From contig JAHEYC010000013.1 of assembly GCA_023251775.1 (NCBI GenBank), positions 4,494-56,174 on the forward strand: a stretch of 51,681 nucleotides of DNA, given 5' to 3'. Source of the DNA: Sphingobacteriaceae bacterium (lineage in GTDB: Bacteria; Bacteroidota; Bacteroidia; B-17B0; Aurantibacillaceae). Both the position numbers and the translations under genes were made by a program. Shown here piece by piece: positions 40,548-50,108 of this stretch. The first letter of the stretch is position 1; each line of letters begins with the position of its first letter. The notes under the pieces were generated by a model that was not told the DNA's origin, did not search any database, and was given only the letters and a program-made list of their open reading frames with translations.

Positions 40548-42320
40548 ATGGAGATCACACGGGTATTCGATATTCTTGACCTACACAAAGGCACTTATCA
40601 AAAAGATGATATTCTTTGCGGCAAGATCAACAGGCAGTGGAAAAAGTATAGCAGTAACGATTTTGTGAATTTTTCCAATTTGGTAAGTTATGGCTTACTG
40701 GATCTTGGTTTGGGTACAGACGATAAAGTGGCGATCATTTCTGCAAATCGTCCCGAATGGTGCTTTGCCGATTATGGGTGTCAGCAAGTGGGTATTGTTA
40801 CGGTCCCTATTTTTCCAACAGCCAGTAATCACGATCTTAAATTTATTTTAAATCATGCCGAGGTAAAAGCAGTTTTTATTGATGATAAAAGTATTTTCAC
40901 CAAACTTGCAAGCATTGCTTCCGAAATTCCGGGAGTAAAACACATCATTAGTTTTAACCAATTGGGAGGAACTATTTATTTTACCGATTTTGTGGAAGCA
41001 GCTGCAAAATCTCCTGCCAAAGAAAAAGTGGAGGCCATTAAAAAAACAATTACTCCTCAACAATTACTTACCATACTTTACACATCAGGAACAACGGGCA
41101 CTCCAAAGGGCGTAATGATATCGCATAATAATTTAGTACAAAATGTTATTAGTATGCGAAATTTTGCACCATTTGCTATTTGGTGGAAGTCCCTGAGCTT
41201 TTTACCATTGAATCACGTGTACGAACGCATGTTGATCACTTTGTATTTGCAACAAGGGATCTCCACCTATTTTGCCGAGGGCTTCGAGACCATTGGAGAT
41301 AATCTAAAGGAAATTCAACCACAAATTTTTGTTTCTGTACCACGTTTAATTGAACGCGTATGGGAAAAAATATCAGCAGCCGGAGAAAAACTTAGTGGCT
41401 TTAAAAAGAAAATGTTCGATTGGAGTGTGCGCTTAGCATTAAAATATGAAGTGGATGGAGCCAACGGATTTTTTTACGAACTGCAACGTAAGATCGCCGA
41501 TAAATTAATTTACTCAAAATGGCGCGCGGCAATTGGCGGAAAATTAGTTTGCATGGCTTCGGGTGGTGCAGCTTTGAATCCAAAACTGGAACGAATTTTT
41601 TTATGTGCCGATATCATAGTTTTACAAGGCTATGGTTTAACCGAAACCTGTGTTGTTGTGAGCGTAAATCATTTCGGAAAAGGAAATATTCGCATTGGAT
41701 GTGTTGGTCCTGTTATTGAAAAAGTAGAAGTAAAAATTGCGGAAGAGGATGGAGAAATTTTGGTAAAAGGTCCAAGCATCATGATGGGATATTACAAAAA
41801 TAAAGAAGCAACCGACGAAGTGATGGATGCAGATGGATGGTTTCACACAGGAGATGTTGGAAAATTTGAAGGACGTTTTTTAAAGATCACCGATCGCAAA
41901 AAAGAAATATTTAAAACAAGTGCAGGAAAATACATTGCGCCATTAGCCATCGAAAATAAATTAAAGGAGTGTCGTTTTATTGAGCAATGTATGGTAGTAG
42001 GCGAGGGACAAAAATTTGCATCGGCCATTATTGTTCCTAATCTTGGAAATTTTAAAGACCATTGTAAACAAAATAGTATTGAGTGGTTGGATAATGTTAG
42101 CATGACGCAACACGCCGAATTAAAAACATTTATCACCGAACACATTAAGGCCATGAATAAAACGCTGGCTCCCTATGAGCAATTAAAGCGTTGCGAGATC
42201 TTAAAAGCCGAGTGGACCATTGACGGGGGAGAACTAACCCCAAAATTAAGCCTTAAACGCAAGGTAATTAAGGAAAAGAACCTCGACACTATCAATAGGA
42301 TTTACGCAGTTGAGGATTAG
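40548..42320 (+). CDS. fadD: Long-chain fatty-acid--CoA ligase
   Basis: A 590-residue AMP-forming acyl-CoA synthetase (ANL superfamily). It has the P-loop LYTSGTTGTPKGVMISHNN, the adenine motif LQGYGLTET, the hinge WFHTGDVGKFEGRFLKITDR and KKEIFKTSAGKYIAP. The last segment ends in PKLSLKRKVI, where the catalytic lysine lies. It activates long-chain fatty acids for beta-oxidation or lipid synthesis. Similar enzymes are called FadD or FadD15-like; the exact class is open, so the symbol is tentative. It is divergent from hldD and 68 bases before pntA. Confidence 0.85.
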   Translation: MEITRVFDILDLHKGTYQKDDILCGKINRQWKKYSSNDFVNFSNLVSYGLLDLGLGTDDKVAIISANRPEWCFADYGCQQVGIVTVPIFPTASNHDLKFILNHAEVKAVFIDDKSIFTKLASIASEIPGVKHIISFNQLGGTIYFTDFVEAAAKSPAKEKVEAIKKTITPQQLLTILYTSGTTGTPKGVMISHNNLVQNVISMRNFAPFAIWWKSLSFLPLNHVYERMLITLYLQQGISTYFAEGFETIGDNLKEIQPQIFVSVPRLIERVWEKISAAGEKLSGFKKKMFDWSVRLALKYEVDGANGFFYELQRKIADKLIYSKWRAAIGGKLVCMASGGAALNPKLERIFLCADIIVLQGYGLTETCVVVSVNHFGKGNIRIGCVGPVIEKVEVKIAEEDGEILVKGPSIMMGYYKNKEATDEVMDADGWFHTGDVGKFEGRFLKITDRKKEIFKTSAGKYIAPLAIENKLKECRFIEQCMVVGEGQKFASAIIVPNLGNFKDHCKQNSIEWLDNVSMTQHAELKTFITEHIKAMNKTLAPYEQLKRCEILKAEWTIDGGELTPKLSLKRKVIKEKNLDTINRIYAVED

Positions 42321-42341
42321 GAAGATACAGCTGTAAATTTA

Positions 42342-42373
42342 TTTGACTTTCTCTCAATTTTTTTCGTTATTTG
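42342..42373 (+). promoter_or_regulatory. Candidate promoter of pntAB
   Basis: TTTG (42342-42345) and a second TTTG (42370-42373), 24 bases apart, as in the consensus if the -7 box is GTTATTTG (6/8). Confidence 0.35.
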
Positions 42374-42388
42374 TTACCCTAAAATTAA

Positions 42389-43942
42389 ATGTCTATGAAA
42401 GTTGGAATTCCATCGGAAATTTCTCCAAACGAACTAAGAGTTGCAGCAACTCCAAAAACCGTTAAGCGATTACAAAAGCAAGGTTTTGAAGTTCAGATCC
42501 AAAAAGGTGCAGGCGTAAAAGCAAATTTTTCGGATAAAGAATTTGAAGAGGCCGGAGCTAAGATCGTGAACACCGCATCGGATATTTACGGAGGTTCGGA
42601 TATTGTTTTAAAAGTTAAAGAACCAACCACCGAAGAAGTTGGGATGATGAAAGAAGGATTGGTATTGTTGAGTTATTTATGGCCTGCACAAAATCCTGAT
42701 CTTCTTAAAAAATTAGCCGAGAAAAAAGTAAATGCAATTGCTATGGATGCGATCCCTCGTATTTCCAGAGCACAAAAAATGGATGTATTGTCATCAATGG
42801 CAAACATCGCAGGATATAGAGCTGTTATAGAAGGTTCATTTCATTTTGGAAGATTTTTGAACGGACAAATTACCGCAGCAGGAAAAGTTGATCCCGCAAA
42901 AATATTAGTGATAGGTGCCGGCGTTGCAGGTTTAGCAGCAATTGGAGCAGCCAATTCTTTAGGTGCAATTGTTAGAGCATTTGATACTCGTAAAGAAGTG
43001 GCAGAACAAATTGAATCGATGGGCGCGCAATTTCTTACGGTTGAAATAAACGAAGATGGTGCAACATCATCGGGTTACTCAAAAGAAATGAGTAAAGAAT
43101 TCATCGAAGCAGAGATGAAATTATTTTTAGAGCAAGCTAAAGAAGTTGATATTGTAATTACCACCGCACAAATTCCTGGCAAACCTGCACCAAAATTGTG
43201 GATGGATTATCACGTTGCTGCTATGAAACCGGGTTCAGTTGTTGTGGATTTGGCTGCATCAACAGGCGGTAACTGTGCACTTACAAAAAATGGAGAAGTT
43301 TATACAACGCCTAATGGTGTTACCATGGTTGGAAAATTAAATCAATTACCAAATCAAGCATCTCAGTTATACGGAAATAACTTATGTCATTTATTAGATG
43401 ATATGGGTAAGAACGAAAAATGGAAAATTGATATGGAAGATGCCGTTGTATCGCGTGCCATGGTTACGCATAACGGAAAAGTAAATTGGCCTCCTGCACC
43501 TTTACAAGTTAGTCCAACTGCAGGTGGCGGTGCTAAAAAAACGGTTGCGCCTACAGCCGAAGAAACAAAAGCAAATGACGCAGAAATTGCAAGAAAAAAA
43601 GCAGTGTCAACCGTTATAAGCATAGCAGTTGTTGGTGCTTTATTATTATTAGTTGGAGCATTTGCGCCTTCTGCATTTATTCAGCACTTCACCGTATTTG
43701 TATTGGCTATTTTTGTTGGATGGCAAGTGATCACCAATGTTTCTCACTCTTTACATACACCACTTATGGCTGTTACCAATGCTATTAGCGGTATCATTGT
43801 TACGGGAGGTTTGTTGCAAACAAAAAATGATATAGGTAATATCATGACCATTCTTGCTTCTGTAGGAATTTTAATTGCGAGTATTAATATTGTCGGTGGA
43901 TTTGTAGTTACACACCGTATGTTGAAAATGTTTAAAAAATAG
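42389..43942 (+). CDS. pntA: NAD(P) transhydrogenase subunit alpha
   Basis: A 517-residue subunit of the proton-translocating transhydrogenase, which uses the proton gradient to reduce NADP+ from NADH. Domain I (1-380) binds NAD(H), with [12 protein letters not shown] near the start and [11 protein letters not shown] (176-186). A linker holds a Pro/Ala-rich stretch ([18 protein letters not shown]). Four helices follow (~410-517). This is the undivided E. coli-type alpha subunit rather than the split form. ATGs at 42389 and 42395 are both possible. pntB follows by 9 bases. Confidence 0.96.
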   Translation: MSMKVGIPSEISPNELRVAATPKTVKRLQKQGFEVQIQKGAGVKANFSDKEFEEAGAKIVNTASDIYGGSDIVLKVKEPTTEEVGMMKEGLVLLSYLWPAQNPDLLKKLAEKKVNAIAMDAIPRISRAQKMDVLSSMANIAGYRAVIEGSFHFGRFLNGQITAAGKVDPAKILVIGAGVAGLAAIGAANSLGAIVRAFDTRKEVAEQIESMGAQFLTVEINEDGATSSGYSKEMSKEFIEAEMKLFLEQAKEVDIVITTAQIPGKPAPKLWMDYHVAAMKPGSVVVDLAASTGGNCALTKNGEVYTTPNGVTMVGKLNQLPNQASQLYGNNLCHLLDDMGKNEKWKIDMEDAVVSRAMVTHNGKVNWPPAPLQVSPTAGGGAKKTVAPTAEETKANDAEIARKKAVSTVISIAVVGALLLLVGAFAPSAFIQHFTVFVLAIFVGWQVITNVSHSLHTPLMAVTNAISGIIVTGGLLQTKNDIGNIMTILASVGILIASINIVGGFVVTHRMLKMFKK

Positions 43943-43951
43943 AACTTAATT

Positions 43952-45355
43952 ATGATTTTTATAGCTAAAGAAATACAAACAGCCGCTTACTTATTTGCAA
44001 GTATTCTGTTTATTTTAAGTTTGAGCGGATTATCGTCTCAAGAATCTGCAAAGCGCGGAGTTTTCTACGGAATTGTTGGAATGATCATCGCTATTATTGC
44101 AACCGTATTAGGACAAGGTGTAGAAGGCCATATATATATTATTACGGCAATTGCCATTGCATCTGTGATCGGAATTTTGGTGGCTAGAAAAGTGGAGATG
44201 ACCGCCATGCCGCAATTAGTTGCCATACTTCATAGTTTTGTGGGATTAGCTGCGGTGTTAGTTGGTATTGGTTCTTATCTTGATCCTGCCACTCAAACTT
44301 TAACCGGTGCAGAGCATACGATCCATTTAATAGAAGTTTTTGCGGGAATTTTTATTGGTGCTATTACCTTCACAGGTTCCATTATTGCTTGGGGAAAATT
44401 AGATGGTAAAGTTCCTTCTAAGCCATGGAGTTTTGCTGGACTTCAACTCATGAATTTAATTTTGCTTTTAGCGTGTATTGCTTGCGGCGTTCTTTTTTGT
44501 AAAGCAGAAGGTACAAGTGGGATGATCTATTTGGATATCATGATGGCCATTGCTTCTTTTATTGGTGTGGTTTTAGTTATGGCAATTGGCGGTGGCGATA
44601 TGCCGGTGGTAGTTTCTATGCTAAATTCTTATTCGGGTTGGGCAGCAGCTGCGGCAGGTTTTATGTTGGGTAACGATCTTTTAATTGTTACCGGAGCTTT
44701 AGTAGGAAGTTCGGGTGCTATTCTTTCTATGCATATGTGTGAGGCAATGAATCGTTCGTTCTTCTCCGTAATATTTGCGAGCGCAAGTTTGGGAACCAGA
44801 ACAGGTGAGAAAAAAGCAATGGAAGGTGAAGTAACAGCATTGAATCACGAAGAGGTTGCAACGTTATTAAAAGAAGCAAAATCAGTTGTTATCGTTCCTG
44901 GTTATGGAATGGCTGTTGCAAAAGCGCAATATCCAATTTACGACATGGTACAAACATTACAAAAAGCCGGAAAAAAAGTTCGTTTCGCTATTCATCCTGT
45001 TGCGGGTCGTTTACCCGGACACATGAATGTATTATTAGCGGAAGCAAATGTACCTTACGATATTGTTTTGGAAATGGATGAAATAAACGAAGATCTTCCG
45101 AACACAGATGTGGTGATGGTAATTGGTGCGAATGATGTTGTAAATCCAAGTGCACAAGACGATCCGGGATGTTCAATTTATGGTATGCCTGTAATTGAAG
45201 CCTGGAAAGCAGAAAAAGTTATTATAATGAAACGTTCTATGTCGGCAGGTTATTCAGGCGAAGACAATCCGTTATTTTACAAACCAAATTCAGAAATGCT
45301 TTACGGTGATGCAAAAGCAAGCGTTGAGAAATTATTGACGTTTTTAAAGAATTAA
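43952..45355 (+). CDS. pntB: NAD(P) transhydrogenase subunit beta
   Basis: A 467-residue subunit with about nine transmembrane helices for the proton channel (residues ~5-275) and the NADP-binding domain III at the end. Key parts are [60 protein letters not shown] and [16 protein letters not shown], all strongly conserved. It supplies NADPH for biosynthesis. It ends 9 bases before the inverted-repeat element at 45364. Confidence 0.97.
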   Translation: MIFIAKEIQTAAYLFASILFILSLSGLSSQESAKRGVFYGIVGMIIAIIATVLGQGVEGHIYIITAIAIASVIGILVARKVEMTAMPQLVAILHSFVGLAAVLVGIGSYLDPATQTLTGAEHTIHLIEVFAGIFIGAITFTGSIIAWGKLDGKVPSKPWSFAGLQLMNLILLLACIACGVLFCKAEGTSGMIYLDIMMAIASFIGVVLVMAIGGGDMPVVVSMLNSYSGWAAAAAGFMLGNDLLIVTGALVGSSGAILSMHMCEAMNRSFFSVIFASASLGTRTGEKKAMEGEVTALNHEEVATLLKEAKSVVIVPGYGMAVAKAQYPIYDMVQTLQKAGKKVRFAIHPVAGRLPGHMNVLLAEANVPYDIVLEMDEINEDLPNTDVVMVIGANDVVNPSAQDDPGCSIYGMPVIEAWKAEKVIIMKRSMSAGYSGEDNPLFYKPNSEMLYGDAKASVEKLLTFLKN

Positions 45356-45363
45356 TTCAAAAT

Positions 45364-45565
45364 AGAGGCAGAAACCACAGAGCGCGTTTCACGCTTCACA
45401 GAGTCCCGATAATTATCGGGATACACAGAGAACACAGAGTTAAAAAGTAAAGCGAAGGGCTTTACTTTTTTTGTTTAGGGTAATGGTGATCCTCTGTGGT
45501 CCCTGTGCATCCCGATAATTATCGGGACTCTGTGAGGCCAAAGGTCTCTGTGGTTTCTGCCTCTA
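45364..45565. repeat. Inverted-repeat element, copy B, with perfect 19-base ends
   Basis: AGAGGCAGAAACCACAGAG (45364-45382) is exactly inverted at 45547-45565. Inside are two copies of CCCGATAATTATCGGG (45405-45420 and 45511-45526) and a central hairpin (about 45446-45472, AAAGTAAAGC/GCTTTACTTT arms). It has the same ends and palindrome as the copy at 8555. There is no open frame. It may also end pntAB transcription. Confidence 0.9.
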
Positions 45566-45605
45566 AAAACAAAAGGTGCCCCGGAAAACCGAAACACCTT
45601 TTTGT
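45566..45605 (-). terminator. Intrinsic terminator of the DUF4870-like gene
   Basis: ACAAAAGGTG (45570-45579) pairs perfectly with CACCTTTTGT (45596-45605), with an inner CCCCGG/CCG arm. The T-rich side is on the minus strand. Confidence 0.75.
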
Positions 45606-45622
45606 TAAGCTTAATTTAAGGG

Positions 45623-45988
45623 TTAAGCAAAAGCGTTACCAAACATTTTCTCGGACATTCCACCGATCAAAGGAACCGGTTTTTCTGCGCCGTTAGCTGC
45701 GTTCACAATACCCATGATAAGGAGAACAAGGATCCCTAACCCAATAAAAGGTGAGAGCATTGCTATAATAAATCCTAAAAAAGGAATGAACATCAAGATC
45801 ATAGTCACGATCCAATACCCAACACCTAGGATCAATAGGCCGGTTGCTTGACGCAAATGATACGTGCCAAGTTTAGTTTTATTGCTTCCGTGCATCACAA
45901 TTGCAATGATGTATCCTATTAAGGTGCAATAAGCTAATATCGCTACTGTTTTGTCTTCCTGTGCTGCCGGTTGATTTGTTGTTTCCAT
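45623..45988 (-). CDS. DUF4870-like membrane protein
   Basis: A 121-residue membrane protein with three to four helices. The N-terminal EDKTVAILAYCTLIGYIIAI, then KTKLGTYHLRQATGLLILGV (the H..Q motif of the Tic20/DUF4870 family) and a C-terminal IVNAANGAEKPVPLIGG are the typical order. Function is unknown. It lies between the 45364 and 46015 repeats. Confidence 0.8.
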   Translation of the reverse strand: METTNQPAAQEDKTVAILAYCTLIGYIIAIVMHGSNKTKLGTYHLRQATGLLILGVGYWIVTMILMFIPFLGFIIAMLSPFIGLGILVLLIMGIVNAANGAEKPVPLIGGMSEKMFGNAFA

Positions 45989-46014
45989 AGTTGTGTTTTT
46001 AGATTATATTTTTT

Positions 46015-46126
46015 TAGCCACTAATTACACAAATTTTACTGTGCTCTGTTTTCTAATTAGTGGATATTTATTCTTAATTTTTTTATTGCACTAATCTATT
46101 AGTTTAATTCGTGAAATTCGTGGCTA
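46015..46126. repeat. Inverted-repeat element (CCACTAATT type), left
   Basis: TAGCCAC with AATTACACAAATT at the left (46015-46034) is roughly inverted in AATTCGTGAAATTCGTGGCTA (46106-46126, broken at one or two sites). The interior is AT-rich with no gene. Confidence 0.6.
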
Positions 46127-46131
46127 TTTTT

Positions 46132-46581
46132 TTATTCTTTTTCTTCTACGTCAATATCTTTTAGATCTTCGGCTGCCAATTTTTCATCGGTGTCGTTGGC
46201 TGTATCTGCCGGCAATTCTTTTTCCAATTCTGCATCCGTTGGAGCACCTGCAGGATTTTCTTCCTTACTTAATTCCCATCCTTTTTCTACAGTGCCTTTA
46301 TTGGCTTGGATAACTAAGAATGCTAATTGTCTTGCTCTTCGAGATTGGTGAATGGCTCTTAAAAATTTACCTTGACGAAATAAAAAACGAGCATAACGTT
46401 GATGCCTTACCGATTTTGCCATATTACCGGTATACACTTTATGCTCTTTTAAAAGTTTGTGTGCATGCATCATCACCACCGTGGTTCTTCTGATACATTT
46501 TTTAGCCGCAATTCTCTGACCGGGCTGTGCAAACGACGATAAACCTATCATCATTAACAGAACGAGTGCAATATTCTTCAT
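46132..46581 (-). CDS. Small exported protein with acidic tail
   Basis: A 149-residue protein. The signal peptide is MKNIALVLLMMIGLSSFAQP, with start at 46581 rather than 46587. The middle is very basic (KKCIRRTTVVMMHAHKLLKE, SVRHQRYARFLFRQGKFLRA, HQSRRARQLAFLVIQ), giving a helical hairpin-like region. The end is strongly acidic (EKELPADTANDTDEKLAAED, DVEEKE). No family is recognised. The gene is bracketed by two related inverted repeats at 46015 and 46627. Confidence 0.65.
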   Translation of the reverse strand: MKNIALVLLMMIGLSSFAQPGQRIAAKKCIRRTTVVMMHAHKLLKEHKVYTGNMAKSVRHQRYARFLFRQGKFLRAIHQSRRARQLAFLVIQANKGTVEKGWELSKEENPAGAPTDAELEKELPADTANDTDEKLAAEDLKDIDVEEKE

Positions 46582-46626
46582 AAACATTTCTTTTAAATGC
46601 AGCTTCGCTGCCTGTTATCTTTTTAA

Positions 46627-46799
46627 GCCACTAATTTCACTAATTATACAAATTTATACGAACCTATGCATTAATTAATGAAATTTCACAAATCATGCAG
46701 CTTCGCTGCTTGCAAAACGTACCATCTCAAAATCAGTGCAATAAAGCTAACATAAATTTATCAATCTAACATTTAGAGAAAATTAGTGCAATTCGTGGC
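46627..46799. repeat. Inverted-repeat element (CCACTAATT type), right
   Basis: GCCACTAATTTCACTAATT (46627-46645) is inverted, with two or three mismatches, in AATTAGTGCAATTCGTGGC at 46781-46799. A GCAGCTTCGCTGC hairpin at 46697-46709 repeats one at 46599-46611. The remaining 46800-46950 shows only the next promoter region. Confidence 0.65.
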
Positions 46800-46950
46800 A
46801 AAAAGGGCTCAGATCAAATTTACATTTTCTTTTGTAAGCTGAGCAACAATTATTTACGAAATTCCAAAAAGCACTTCAATAAATGCAGTTTAACCTTTTT
46901 TAATTCAATGCGTTATAAATACAAACAAAAAACTTTGTACATTTATATAG

Positions 46951-48213
46951 ATGAAACGCCTTATCTGCATTTTATTGATCGCCATCTCCTCGGGTTCTTT
47001 TGCAAGTTCTCTGTTGATCCCTATGGACGATACTCAAAAGGATCATTTGAAAGCTTACGGTATTGCATTTTGGGCATTGCAAAACGAATTGGAAATTCAT
47101 TGGCTTTTGAATTACCGTGGCGGAAGTTTTATGATCCCTGCTTCAAAAACATTAACTAAGGAATGTGATATCCGTGGCATTAGCTACGAAATAATTGGAG
47201 ATGCTGCTGCTTCAAATATTTTGGCAGAGATAGCAAATCCCGAAGCAAATATGGATGCAGTGAAATTAGAAAAAGCACCAAAGATCGCTGTGTATTCGCC
47301 TCCGGGAAAACAACCTTGGGATGATGCGGTAACACTGGTTTTAAAATATGCCGAGATCCCTTACGAAATTGTTTACGATGAAGAAGTGTATTTGGATAAA
47401 TTAAAAGATTACGATTGGTTGCATTTGCATCATGAGGATTTTACGGGACAATACGGAAAATTCTATGGCTCATTTGCCAACGCTGCTTGGTATCAAAATG
47501 AAGTGAAACAAAACGAAGCGCTCGCTAAAAAATTAGGTTTTGCCAAAGTATCGCAAATGAAATTGGCCACGTGTAAAAAAATTAAAGAATTTGTTTTTAG
47601 CGGAGGATTTTTATTTGCCATGTGCAGCGCCAGCGATAGTTACGATATTGATTTGGCTGCCGAAGGGGTTGATATTTGCGAAAGTATTTTCGATCATGAC
47701 CCTGCTGATAAAGACATCAATAAAAAAATTGATCCAAGCAAAGGCTTTGCTTTTGAGAATTATACAATTCACACCAATCCTTACGAATACGAATACTCAG
47801 ATATTGATACATACACAACACGCCGCCAATTTGGTATGACCGAAAAAACAGATATGTTCACCTTGTTTGATTTCTCTGCAAAATGGGATCCCGTTCCAAG
47901 TATGTTGTGCCAAGATCACGTACAAACCATAAAAGGTTTTTGGGGACAAACAGTTGCCTTTGATAAAAAGTATATAAGAAAAAATGTATTGATCATGGGC
48001 GAGAGCAAAGCGTTTGGCGAAGCACGTTATATACATGGTGAACATGGTAAAGGCACTTGGACATTTTACGGAGGACATGATCCGGAAGATTACGAGCACA
48101 GAGTAGAGGAGCCGCCAACTGACCTGAGTTTACATCCAAATTCTCCGGGTTATCGTTTGATCTTAAATAATATTTTGTTCCCTGCGGCTAAAAAGAAAAA
48201 ACAAAAGACCTAA
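46951..48213 (+). CDS. Exported protein of the so-called asparagine synthetase B-like family
   Basis: A 420-residue protein with a short signal peptide (MKRLICILLIAISSGSFAS). It resembles proteins annotated in flavobacteria as asparagine synthetase B. It has no N-terminal nucleophilic glutaminase and no ATP-pyrophosphatase domain, so that name is wrong. The middle (KIAVYSPPGKQPWDDAVTLV, LKDYDWLHLHHEDFTGQYGK, FSGGFLFAMCSASDSYDIDL) looks like a class I glutamine amidotransferase or DUF4159-like Rossmann-like fold, with Cys in FAMCSA at the nucleophile-elbow position. Its role is unknown. It begins 5 bases after TACATTTA, a leaderless-type promoter. The holin-like gene follows by 6 bases. Confidence 0.7.
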   Translation: MKRLICILLIAISSGSFASSLLIPMDDTQKDHLKAYGIAFWALQNELEIHWLLNYRGGSFMIPASKTLTKECDIRGISYEIIGDAAASNILAEIANPEANMDAVKLEKAPKIAVYSPPGKQPWDDAVTLVLKYAEIPYEIVYDEEVYLDKLKDYDWLHLHHEDFTGQYGKFYGSFANAAWYQNEVKQNEALAKKLGFAKVSQMKLATCKKIKEFVFSGGFLFAMCSASDSYDIDLAAEGVDICESIFDHDPADKDINKKIDPSKGFAFENYTIHTNPYEYEYSDIDTYTTRRQFGMTEKTDMFTLFDFSAKWDPVPSMLCQDHVQTIKGFWGQTVAFDKKYIRKNVLIMGESKAFGEARYIHGEHGKGTWTFYGGHDPEDYEHRVEEPPTDLSLHPNSPGYRLILNNILFPAAKKKKQKT

Positions 48214-48219
48214 GCGCGA

Positions 48220-48576
48220 ATGAATTTCATCACCAACATCATTGTCACGTCGCTTGCCGTATTAATTGTATCTCATCTTTTACCGGGCGTAAAAGTAGAT
48301 TCGTTCACCACATCGCTGCTTGTGGCGTTGGTGCTTGCTTTCATGAATGCTATTGTAAAACCTGTGCTTACCATTTTAACCATCCCTATCACGCTTTTAT
48401 CATTCGGAATTTTTTTAATTGTGATAAACGGACTCATCATTATCCTCACCGATAAATTAGTGGATGGTTTTGAAGTGCGAAGTTTTTGGTGGGCTTTGTT
48501 GTTCAGTTTTATTTTATCTATTACTACCGGAATTCTCAATATGATCATTGGGAATAATAAGAGGGAAGAGGAGTAA
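48220..48576 (+). CDS. Phage holin family 4 / YvlD-like membrane protein
   Basis: A 118-residue membrane protein with four helices (IIVTSLAVLIVSHLLPGVKV; SLLVALVLAFMNAIVKPVLT; ILTIPITLLSFGIFLIVING; SFWWALLFSFILSITTGILN). The motif N.....K.....TIP is that of the PF04020 family, found in most bacteria and not tied to phage. Function is unknown, probably envelope stress. It is 6 bases after the preceding gene in an operon. Confidence 0.85.
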   Translation: MNFITNIIVTSLAVLIVSHLLPGVKVDSFTTSLLVALVLAFMNAIVKPVLTILTIPITLLSFGIFLIVINGLIIILTDKLVDGFEVRSFWWALLFSFILSITTGILNMIIGNNKREEE

Positions 48577-48587
48577 CTCTTTTTTTA

Positions 48588-48849
48588 AACACGGAGACAC
48601 AATTTATTTAGAACAAATTAAACACCAAGGCACCAAGACACGGTTTTTTTATGTCCCGTAGGGACATACTCTTATTAGAAATATTGTTTCAACCGTAATC
48701 AAGCTCCGTAGGAGCGGCCTCTTAAAAAATAACATTGTTTAAATAAGAGGTCACCCCTACGGGGTTCGATCAGATCTATTTGATTTTTTAATGAGAGTTG
48801 GCTCCTACGGAGCCTTTTAAATCAAACCGTGTCTTTGTGTCTCCGTGTT
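48588..48849. repeat. Nested inverted-repeat element with four small hairpins
   Basis: AACACGGAGACACAA (48588-48602) is exactly inverted at 48835-48849, with an inner GACACGGTTT/AAACCGTGTC pair. Inside are four short hairpins: TGTCCCGTAGGGACA (48652-48666), GCTCCGTAGGAGC (48703-48715), ACCCCTACGGGGT (48753-48765) and GGCTCCTACGGAGCC (48800-48814). Each stem pairs around GTA or TAC. This 287-base gap has no gene. Confidence 0.85.
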
Positions 48850-48863
48850 GAAAAAAAGGAAAT

Positions 48864-50021
48864 TTACTCCAACAACTTTATATCCCCCACAGCATTCCCT
48901 GCAATTCCTTTTACGGAGCCATAAAAATGCGTGGTGTTTAGCAAAACCTTATCCAATTGTTTTTCGCGTTCTTTCCAGATCTTTTCCATTTGGAGTTTTT
49001 CTTTGATCATGCTTTCTCTAAGGGAAACAAAGCCTTCTACAATGGCTTCTATTTGTTGTTTGAATTCATTTCCCGTAAGGTAATTATAAAGCAATTGCAT
49101 TTTATCGCCTTTATTATCCTGACTAGATAATGCGCCGTGAATGCGAACTAAACTATCACGCAATAAAAATGCTAAAGGTTTTATATCACTAAACCTGCAG
49201 ATCCACACACCGTCTTTCATTCCAAAATGTTCCATGTCCTTTGGCAAAACTTCGGTAACAATTACGGCAATATCTGCTTGTGTTGAGCGCATGTCGGCTT
49301 TCAATTTATCTATCCATTCATTTGTAAATGCTTTGGTGCGTTTGCTTTCGTAAATAATTTTTCCGCATGGTTGCGCTAATGAATTTCGCACATGCTGAAT
49401 GCAATCTGCGCCTTTGATTCCTTTGGCAACTTCTTCAATTTCATCAAAAGGGAATGTGGATTTCAACATTTCTTCTAAAGCCAATTCCATTACTTCTCCT
49501 TGGGTTTGCATGCTGCCTTGTTCGGCTTTGCGCTGCATTTCGGCAATGAGTTTCTTTTGATCGTCAATTTGTTTTTCAAACTCTTTTACTTTGAACGAAA
49601 CTTTTTCTTGCTCTAATTTTTGAACTCTTTCGGTGATCAATAAACTTTCTTCGTTCAGTTTTTTTTGTAAATTAATTTCTAATTCCGCTTCTTTATCTTT
49701 TAACGCTTGTTCTTTCTTTAAAAATTCTAACTCCTTTGCACGCGATACTTTTAATTTTTCTTCGTTGGCAGTATTCGTCTCGCTTAATGCTTTCAACTTC
49801 GCCTCAAAATCATTACTAATATTTTTCTTCAGCGTTTCCTCAATGTTCTCCTTTTGATCTTTTAGTGCCTCGTTCATCTGAATGCGATATTCCTCTTCTT
49901 TTTTGGCCTGCCACTCTTTTGCCTTCAAATTAAGCTCACGCTGCACCTCATTTCTAAAGGCATCGGTGGCTTCAAACTCCGTAGCGCAGTTTGGGCATTT
50001 TATTGTTGATTTATTGCTCAT
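48864..50021 (-). CDS. DUF2130 domain protein
   Basis: A 385-residue protein. The N-terminus has one CPNC zinc-type pair (IKCPNCATEFEATDA). Residues ~25-170 are a long Lys/Glu-rich coiled coil. From ~165 the DUF2130 domain follows (QTQGEVMELALEEMLKSTFP, GADCIQHVRNSLAQPCGKII, YESKRTKAFTNEWIDKLKAD). The E.K pattern in YESKRTKAF recalls a PD-(D/E)XK nuclease core, though activity is not proven for the family. The role is unknown, perhaps in DNA or stress responses. It is divergent from sixA. Confidence 0.88.
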   Translation of the reverse strand: MSNKSTIKCPNCATEFEATDAFRNEVQRELNLKAKEWQAKKEEEYRIQMNEALKDQKENIEETLKKNISNDFEAKLKALSETNTANEEKLKVSRAKELEFLKKEQALKDKEAELEINLQKKLNEESLLITERVQKLEQEKVSFKVKEFEKQIDDQKKLIAEMQRKAEQGSMQTQGEVMELALEEMLKSTFPFDEIEEVAKGIKGADCIQHVRNSLAQPCGKIIYESKRTKAFTNEWIDKLKADMRSTQADIAVIVTEVLPKDMEHFGMKDGVWICRFSDIKPLAFLLRDSLVRIHGALSSQDNKGDKMQLLYNYLTGNEFKQQIEAIVEGFVSLRESMIKEKLQMEKIWKEREKQLDKVLLNTTHFYGSVKGIAGNAVGDIKLLE

Positions 50022-50108
50022 AATTAGGCCCTGCTTGTATGTAAATTTATAATTTTTATAACAATCAAATTCGCATATTTATAAACATTTAAAAGCAGGC
50101 AAAAAAGC

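Noticed and set aside
46951-48213. True asparagine synthetase
   Set aside because: No glutaminase N-terminal Cys2 and no synthetase domain; the protein has a signal peptide.
48220-48576. Holin-family label suggesting a prophage
   Set aside because: The PF04020 family is chromosomal in many bacteria and no phage gene is nearby.
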